A program made the position numbers and the translations under genes. A stretch of 11,662 nucleotides of DNA, from the NCBI GenBank assembly GCA_030731685.1, contig JANQTO010000305.1, forward strand, positions 2,639 through 14,300. Reading direction: 5' to 3'. Below, piece by piece: positions 6,105 through 11,662 of the stretch (the first letter of the stretch is position 1; each line of letters opens with the position of its first letter). The notes below the pieces were generated by a model. The model ran no database searches. It was not told where the DNA came from and was given only the letters and a program-made list of their open reading frames with translations. The DNA is from Nonlabens sp. (GTDB taxonomy: Bacteria > Bacteroidota > Bacteroidia > Flavobacteriales > Flavobacteriaceae).

Positions 6105-6167
6105 AGTGTGTTTTTTAAAGTTGGTAAATTTACTAATAGAATTTAGGTTAAAGGACACATCGTGCTA

Positions 6168-9100
6168 TTAATTACCAAAAGTATATCGCAAAGTGAAACC
6201 ACTACGTATTGTGGTTTGCGGAAATGCGGTGGAAATCGCAAACGTAGAGAATGTGTGGTCATAATAAAACAACGTGGTGAACGCAGCACTTAACGCATAC
6301 TCTGCGGTGAACTTAAGACCGTAAATTGTTTGTCCCGCAGTAGCTTGGCTATTATCTAAATCTAAGTAGCGCACGATAGTAACGTTGTCACGCACAGACC
6401 CATCTAGCCTAAGATTAAGATCGCTTTTAATTACACTGCTTCTACCTCCTACATTTGTCTTAAATCGCAAATCCTTAACTCGATAACCTACTCCTAGAAT
6501 AAGCTCATTACCATTAATCTCGGTAAGTAAATTGTTATCAAAACTTAGCGATATTGCTCTATCTTTTCTTAATTCGGCAGCAATGGAAAGGGAGTTTTTC
6601 ATTTCAAAATCTACCTTTATGAGTGGACTGAACTGCTCTGCAAGGTTGATATTGAAGTAAAGATTATCTGCCTTAAAATCTCCATTTTGATTCAGGGAAA
6701 GTGCATTTTGCTGCGCATAACCTACGCCTCTTGTACCAGGAACAAAATCCAAATTTGTCTGGAACTGGTTAATGGTATAGCTAGAACGATAGCCATGGTT
6801 TAATGAAAAGCGTTTAAAGGTTTTCTTGAACCATTTTAAATTCATCAAACCAGTATATTTCAATGTCCAGTTAGGTAGTGGCACATCTTTAAACGCGCCT
6901 GACTTTTGGTTAGAAAGGTCACGACCTTCATATGCCGCAAGAAATGCCGGTAATAAAACATTTTGACTATTACGGCTGAAGCCTTCTGGGAAACCGTCTG
7001 CATCACGACTATAGGTATCATTACCATAGAAATTACGTGCAAGACCTTCAGCTACTTGTAACCTATTACTTCTGAAAGTATCAAAAACAGGCGAATTATC
7101 TATACTGCTGGGTTTAAAAGCAGTTGCTATTGTTAATGTAGAAATATTAAAATTACCGGACGTATTAGGTGTGAGCTGTTGGTAAGACAAATCTGTAGGG
7201 TCTACGCGGAAATTCTCCGTGTAATTCTCTTGATAATTACGGTTAGCAACGATATCTACCTTAAGGTCTTTTAATAAATCTACGTTTAGGTTAACGTCTA
7301 ATTGCCTCGTTTCAATCTCTGAATATTGCTGATTAAATTCTTGGAAAAGCGTAAGCCAACCGCGTCTTGCAGCGAGGTCTCTAATTTCAGCCTGTGAACC
7401 AAATGTAAATCCAGTTGTAGGCTTTAATGTTCCTATAAACCCTACGTCTGGTGTATAACCTGGTAAGAAAATACCGTTTGTCTCTTGGTAGTTAATTTGA
7501 GCACGCTTTACTGATGTCACAATTCCCACAAACGTGTTGTATGCTTGATTTGCAAAATTCTTTTTAGGGATTTTAGGCTTATTATCCTTACCATCCTTCT
7601 CACCTGCAGCCGCAGTAGGCGTTCCATTTCTTGGTGTGCTGGGTGTACGGGAGCGACCAGTAGGAGCCTGCACGCCAAATTTCTTCTTTTCCAACCCTAC
7701 ATAACTGTAGAGCTTATCCATATCTATAGTTCCGTTGATACGATGCGTATTTGCGTTTTGAACACTATTACCTAAATCTGGAATACCGTCTAGCTGCGAG
7801 AATTGTTGGGAACTACGCTGCCAGTTGAAATCTGCTGAATATGTGTAGCTCGCTTTCGCGAAAGCGAGAAAAGGAAACTTTGCAAACGGCAATTGATACG
7901 TCATTTGTAACTGCTGCGTGTGCGAGTTAGGAATTCCCTCGTCAATAAAGTCGGTCCAGATATCATAAGTCTCATCTATGCTATCGTCATCATTAATGAA
8001 TGTTCTGACTACGCGATCATTATTTGCAGAGAAGTTAACCTGAAGTGATTTTGTGACATCCCAGTTTATCGCATACCTATTATTCATAGTGAAATTACGG
8101 TTTGTAAGTGGGTCTATACTTATGTTTTGAGCATCAGGTATACCATCACCATTAAGGTCAACTGGATTAGTGTCTAATTGTAGATCTCTAAATTTTTGAC
8201 GGTTGAATTGTCTCAATACCGTACTCGTTGCCGTAAAATTATTAGGTAATAGATTTACGTTTGCATCCTTTAAAAAGGTTAGATATTTTGAACTACCTAG
8301 AAAACCAGCTTCTTTAAAAGGTTCGTAAGACGATTTAGGGAACGCATAGTTATAAGTCGCACTTGCGTTAACCGACTGATCAATAAATTCCTCGACTTCA
8401 AAATTACGCTGGTCTGTTTGATTGTAGGAACCAGAAAATGTGAAGTTTTCTATGTCGTAAGGCATAGGTTTAGCATCGCCCGTGCGGTCTTTGCGCACAC
8501 CTATGAAGTTCACACTTTGTCTTCTTGTGTAATCCTCGCTTTGCTCTTTTATGGCTCTACGCTCTGCATCGCTAGATGCATTGCTCAACCTAGTATCTAG
8601 CTCAATATCTTCAAATTGCGGGTCAAATTGTGGTGTTATTGTAGTTTCGCCTATACTGTATGTAAACGGTATATTAATACCCCATTTTTTAGGCAGCAAC
8701 TGCCCTAGACCTAAACTTGTAGTTACGTCGTACTGCGTTAAGTCCTCACGGTCGCGCTCATTAGGGCCTTGCTCGATTGCTCCAAAACCTATAGTACTTC
8801 TTCTACCAGACGCGCTTACGGTGGCAAAATCGGCCATATTTGCATCTAGGTTCATGACGGCAGCATAACCACCTTGGTTTTTTAGTCCTGAGAGTCTTAA
8901 TTCATTAAACCATACCTCGCCACAAATATCATTTGTGCTAGCATTGCGCACTCCTAACATTAAGGTTCTGATATCACCGAAATTAGGATTTCCCTTAATA
9001 CCATAAGTGTGCAGGTTTGCATTCCCAGCCGCCGAAGGATTTAATGCCGCTTCATCAAATAGGTTGAGCTCGTTCACGTTAAGCGATGGATTTCCTAATA

Positions 9101-11662
9101 CTAGGGCCTTTATTTGCTGTAATAACGCCAACTCAACACGTAGGTCGTTAGCCTCAGGCCATATTTCTTCTCGTACTGATGTTCCAAAAGCAGTTGTCTT
9201 TAATGGTAGTCGTATCTCATAATAATTATCGGTATAATCCAGACCCATGCGAATAAACGCTTCCATTTCATTATCTACCAGAGGTACTTCATTAACGAGT
9301 GCCTCAGCATGTACAAACATTTCTAATTCTTCGTACTGACGCATATCTATACGTATGTTCTTGAAAACACTACGACCATCTTCAGGTTCTAGCCCACAAG
9401 CTCTTAGAGCAAGTGACTGCTCGTTTTGTCTTATGTTTTGGTTTTGAGTACGTAGCTCCTCACGTTCTATTCCTGGAGGTAGGCGATATGGTATAGGAGA
9501 GCGGCTCTCATTATTTTCTATATTGACACCTTCAACCTCAAAAGTGGTCCCGTCATCATCTGGATTGGGGTCTGTATCTTGTAAACTCGCAGTGTATCTA
9601 CGATAATCTCCACGCACCAGTTCCATAGAACCAAAACGAAGGAAAGTATCTTCTTCAAAATCTGTAACCGCCATACGCATAAAACGAATAGCACGTAAAT
9701 CGGCAATTCCTCCTACAACATTACGATTAGGGTCGTTCAGAGGAACTCTGAATTGAACCCATCTTGTGGAGATTGTGCTACCATTAGGCAATGTTGTTTG
9801 TACGTTTTTTGTATCAAAGATGTACTCATTGCTTGCCGTATCCATTCCTGGAAATATCGGGATATTGTACTCGTAGTAACTATCTATGGTGTTCATAGTA
9901 TTGTCACGGTTGATATCCTCAACGTCTGGAAGGGTCGTAGAACCTCTATTAGTTTGAGAAACCTCGGTCGGAGAGTTTCCTTGTGTGCCGTTGTAACGCT
10001 TATATCTATTTAATATATCGCCAGAAGCCGCTACGAAATACTCATAATTATCGCCAGCTGGATCTATAGGTCCAAAGGCTGGAAATTGCACATTTTCCTC
10101 AGCATCGCTAAAACCATCGAGACCTATATCTTGATTTGCTCGTTCCTGTCCATCTGTATCAAACGCATAAACAAGCGACTGATTTGCTGGAACTTTACCA
10201 TACGCTGTAGGCAGCGTTAATGTTGTTCCTCCATCGTTAGGAAGACCGTTTTCAAATTGCTTACGGTTATCTTTTAATATATCTTCACTTATACTACATA
10301 AGTTAATAGAGAGCGTTCCACCATTGTTTGTAGGCTCGTATGGAAATGGGTCCATGAGCCAAAATTGCACGTACTCCACATTTGTTTGTTCAAAGTCTGT
10401 GCTGGAAAATGATCTAGTTATACCAGCCCAATTATCTTGTGGATTAGGCAATACATTTGTACCCGCTGCGGCTGGATTATAATTATATGGACCACGCTCA
10501 GTAGGGTAATAAGCAAGGTCTAAAGTGTTAATTACTTGCTGCTGCCCTTGTTGTAAATCGACATTAGGAAATAGTTCATTAACAAAGACGCGCCTTGTGC
10601 GGTAGTCAGAAACATCGTCATCACTCAACCCGGCTGGACGCTGATTCCCGTAGAATATAGGGTCTATAGAATACCATGCCATGCGAGCTCTCAAGAAATT
10701 GTATGCAAGCCTGTTTGAATCGCTACCATTATTTTCAAATGCTTTGGGAACACTAGATAGAAACCAAGCAAAAGGTGACAATATATCTACACTAGTTTGT
10801 GACCCCTCAAAATCGTCTACAAAAGCCGCTGCTTTACCTTCAAAGTTATCGGCATCTGGGGAACCTGGTAATAAGTAAGCAAACTCACCACGGAGAGATA
10901 AATTAGAAATAGCGTCTGTATCTATGTTGGGTAGTTTATTTGCGAGTCTTGTTAGAAAAGGAACTTGGGTATTGTATAAGAAATTTGCACCTATAATCGT
11001 ATTGTTAATAGGTTCAAAACCATATGTTGATTTTTGAGTTATAGGTCTTTCCTTAAGATTTAAGAACGTCCCACCTATAATAAAGTCCTCACTGAATTTA
11101 TGTTCTACATTAATTCCTGTAAAGCGTTTTACTTGTTGATTAAATACAGAATTGTTCTCTGTAGAAACTTGAATAGGCGTATTGGAGTTTAACAATGCTT
11201 GGTCTAAAATAATTACCCTACCAGCAATGTAATCTACTGTAAAATCTATCCCTTCCTGAAGCACGCGGCCACCGGCGGTAACGGTTACGGAACCTCTAGG
11301 GACATTAAATGCACCTATGGGGATTCCTTCTTGACCTGTTGCTTTATATTGTCCTTTTATAAGGTACTTATTCTTATCTGCACTTTGTAATGCCTGCGCT
11401 TTTGTAGTACGGTACATATCCCTGTAAACGTACTTTGCTTGGTTTGCGTTATAACTTGCTGGGTTGTCATAATTACGCGGCACACCACCTGTAGCAGGTA
11501 TATTATTGAGCTTTTCATGCAGATAGCTACCAAAGGGCTCGACACTCGTAAAAATAATACGTCCGTTTTCTGCATCAATGGTCAGTCCTGGTATGAAGTC
11601 AAAGAAACCATCACCATCTGGTTGTGGGTCGCCTTGTCTGTTTAACCTGTCTAAGTTAAAAA
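6168..11662 (-). CDS. sprA: SprA (Sov), T9SS outer-membrane translocon, C-terminal 1830 residues (5' end outside the window)
   Basis: The frame stays open from the stop (6168-6170) to the window edge and encodes 1830 residues, about three quarters of a usual SprA of about 2,300-2,500. The residues before the first internal GTG at 11481-11483 are SprA-like (NLDRLNRQGDPQPDGDGFFDF, ENGRIIF, EPFGSYL), so the real start is beyond base 11662. Recognisable parts are DNFEGKAAAFVDDFEGSQ, SPFAWFLSS, RMAWYSIDPIFY and AYYPTERGPYNYNP. Also present are NPQDNWAGITRSF, the beta-rich barrel, a Lys/Pro-rich loop (about 7550-7680) followed by SVKRAQINYQETNG and LPGYTPDVGF, and a final FTLRYTFGN. From the published F. 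johnsoniae structure, SprA is a 36-strand outer-membrane barrel with a lateral gate that binds PorV; it exports T9SS cargo including gliding adhesins. It heads the visible minus-strand cluster and no terminator follows it. A dispersed palindrome at 7849-7868 encodes LAFAKA. Promoter and signal peptide are off-window. Confidence 0.96.
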   Translation of the reverse strand, partial: FNLDRLNRQGDPQPDGDGFFDFIPGLTIDAENGRIIFTSVEPFGSYLHEKLNNIPATGGVPRNYDNPASYNANQAKYVYRDMYRTTKAQALQSADKNKYLIKGQYKATGQEGIPIGAFNVPRGSVTVTAGGRVLQEGIDFTVDYIAGRVIILDQALLNSNTPIQVSTENNSVFNQQVKRFTGINVEHKFSEDFIIGGTFLNLKERPITQKSTYGFEPINNTIIGANFLYNTQVPFLTRLANKLPNIDTDAISNLSLRGEFAYLLPGSPDADNFEGKAAAFVDDFEGSQTSVDILSPFAWFLSSVPKAFENNGSDSNRLAYNFLRARMAWYSIDPIFYGNQRPAGLSDDDVSDYRTRRVFVNELFPNVDLQQGQQQVINTLDLAYYPTERGPYNYNPAAAGTNVLPNPQDNWAGITRSFSSTDFEQTNVEYVQFWLMDPFPYEPTNNGGTLSINLCSISEDILKDNRKQFENGLPNDGGTTLTLPTAYGKVPANQSLVYAFDTDGQERANQDIGLDGFSDAEENVQFPAFGPIDPAGDNYEYFVAASGDILNRYKRYNGTQGNSPTEVSQTNRGSTTLPDVEDINRDNTMNTIDSYYEYNIPIFPGMDTASNEYIFDTKNVQTTLPNGSTISTRWVQFRVPLNDPNRNVVGGIADLRAIRFMRMAVTDFEEDTFLRFGSMELVRGDYRRYTASLQDTDPNPDDDGTTFEVEGVNIENNESRSPIPYRLPPGIEREELRTQNQNIRQNEQSLALRACGLEPEDGRSVFKNIRIDMRQYEELEMFVHAEALVNEVPLVDNEMEAFIRMGLDYTDNYYEIRLPLKTTAFGTSVREEIWPEANDLRVELALLQQIKALVLGNPSLNVNELNLFDEAALNPSAAGNANLHTYGIKGNPNFGDIRTLMLGVRNASTNDICGEVWFNELRLSGLKNQGGYAAVMNLDANMADFATVSASGRRSTIGFGAIEQGPNERDREDLTQYDVTTSLGLGQLLPKKWGINIPFTYSIGETTITPQFDPQFEDIELDTRLSNASSDAERRAIKEQSEDYTRRQSVNFIGVRKDRTGDAKPMPYDIENFTFSGSYNQTDQRNFEVEEFIDQSVNASATYNYAFPKSSYEPFKEAGFLGSSKYLTFLKDANVNLLPNNFTATSTVLRQFNRQKFRDLQLDTNPVDLNGDGIPDAQNISIDPLTNRNFTMNNRYAINWDVTKSLQVNFSANNDRVVRTFINDDDSIDETYDIWTDFIDEGIPNSHTQQLQMTYQLPFAKFPFLAFAKASYTYSADFNWQRSSQQFSQLDGIPDLGNSVQNANTHRINGTIDMDKLYSYVGLEKKKFGVQAPTGRSRTPSTPRNGTPTAAAGEKDGKDNKPKIPKKNFANQAYNTFVGIVTSVKRAQINYQETNGIFLPGYTPDVGFIGTLKPTTGFTFGSQAEIRDLAARRGWLTLFQEFNQQYSEIETRQLDVNLNVDLLKDLKVDIVANRNYQENYTENFRVDPTDLSYQQLTPNTSGNFNISTLTIATAFKPSSIDNSPVFDTFRSNRLQVAEGLARNFYGNDTYSRDADGFPEGFSRNSQNVLLPAFLAAYEGRDLSNQKSGAFKDVPLPNWTLKYTGLMNLKWFKKTFKRFSLNHGYRSSYTINQFQTNLDFVPGTRGVGYAQQNALSLNQNGDFKADNLYFNINLAEQFSPLIKVDFEMKNSLSIAAELRKDRAISLSFDNNLLTEINGNELILGVGYRVKDLRFKTNVGGRSSVIKSDLNLRLDGSVRDNVTIVRYLDLDNSQATAGQTIYGLKFTAEYALSAAFTTLFYYDHTFSTFAISTAFPQTTIRSGFTLRYTFGN
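7849..7868. repeat. Dispersed 20-bp palindrome, copy 3
   Basis: The perfect inverted repeat CTCGCTTTCGCGAAAGCGAG lies inside sprA and encodes LAFAKA within FPFLAFAKASYTYSADF (visible residues 1265-1270). Its 18-bp core matches copies at 70-87 and 2991-3008 exactly. In sprA and remB the reading phase is the same (GCT-TTC-GCG-AAA-GCG), while copy 1 uses a different phase. Confidence 0.9.

Noticed and set aside
6105..6158. 18-residue N-terminal extension of gcvH from ATG 6156-6158
   Set aside because: The ATG at 6102-6104 gives the standard 126-residue protein with the conserved [15 protein letters not shown] start. The extension does not look like any GcvH.
8551..8868. 105-codon plus-strand open frame antisense to sprA
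   Set aside because: It is a shadow of the SprA coding sequence, with no start context and no domain features.
6168..11483. sprA starting at GTG 11481-11483
   Set aside because: The same frame continues to the window edge with SprA-like sequence (59 more residues), so this GTG is internal.

Overview
The window comes from a member of the Bacteroidota, almost certainly a marine-type Flavobacteriaceae. The evidence is a large SprA (the outer-membrane translocon of the type IX secretion system, T9SS), a RemB-like gliding-motility barrel, flavobacterial TonB energy transducers with the ENVPVYPGCE-type motif, A/T-rich start regions and TAnnTTTG-like -7 boxes. The genus cannot be fixed from the sequence alone.

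Layout. Bases 2-124 (+) are the last 40 codons of a saccharopine-dehydrogenase-family gene. Convergent to it lies a membrane-bound HEVGH zinc metallopeptidase of the YugP/Zn_peptidase_2 type (163-861, -). After a 114-bp divergent intergenic region comes a group III truncated hemoglobin (976-1391, +). It is broken by what looks like a single missing base, and its 3' end overlaps the end of remB by 23 bp. The rest is one minus-strand cluster in transcription order: sprA (5' end beyond base 11662), gcvH, a VanZ-family membrane protein that overlaps gcvH by 8 bp, a first TonB (4519-5256), a strong intrinsic terminator (4465-4495), a second TonB (3591-4418), a hairpin (3537-3563), and the RemB-like outer-membrane protein (1369-3480).

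How the genes may work together. SprA exports gliding adhesins and other T9SS cargo across the outer membrane. RemB is a gliding-associated surface or outer-membrane protein. The two inner-membrane TonB proteins are natural candidates for carrying proton-motive force to outer-membrane partners. RemB itself starts with a domain homologous to the C-terminal domains of the two TonBs, which ties tonB-tonB-remB together as an evolutionary unit. GcvH (lipoyl carrier of the glycine cleavage system) and VanZ look like passengers in the cluster.

Most notable non-gene signal: the perfect palindrome TCGCTTTCGCGAAAGCGA occurs three times (near 69, 2991 and 7850). Each copy is inside a coding sequence and they use two different reading phases, so it behaves like a dispersed genomic word rather than a protein motif. 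The second notable signal is the hemoglobin frameshift: restoring one C recreates both the frame and the expected proximal histidine. I saw no tRNA, rRNA, CRISPR array, insertion sequence or prophage gene. No gene-free stretch exceeds 300 bases; the longest is 114 bp.
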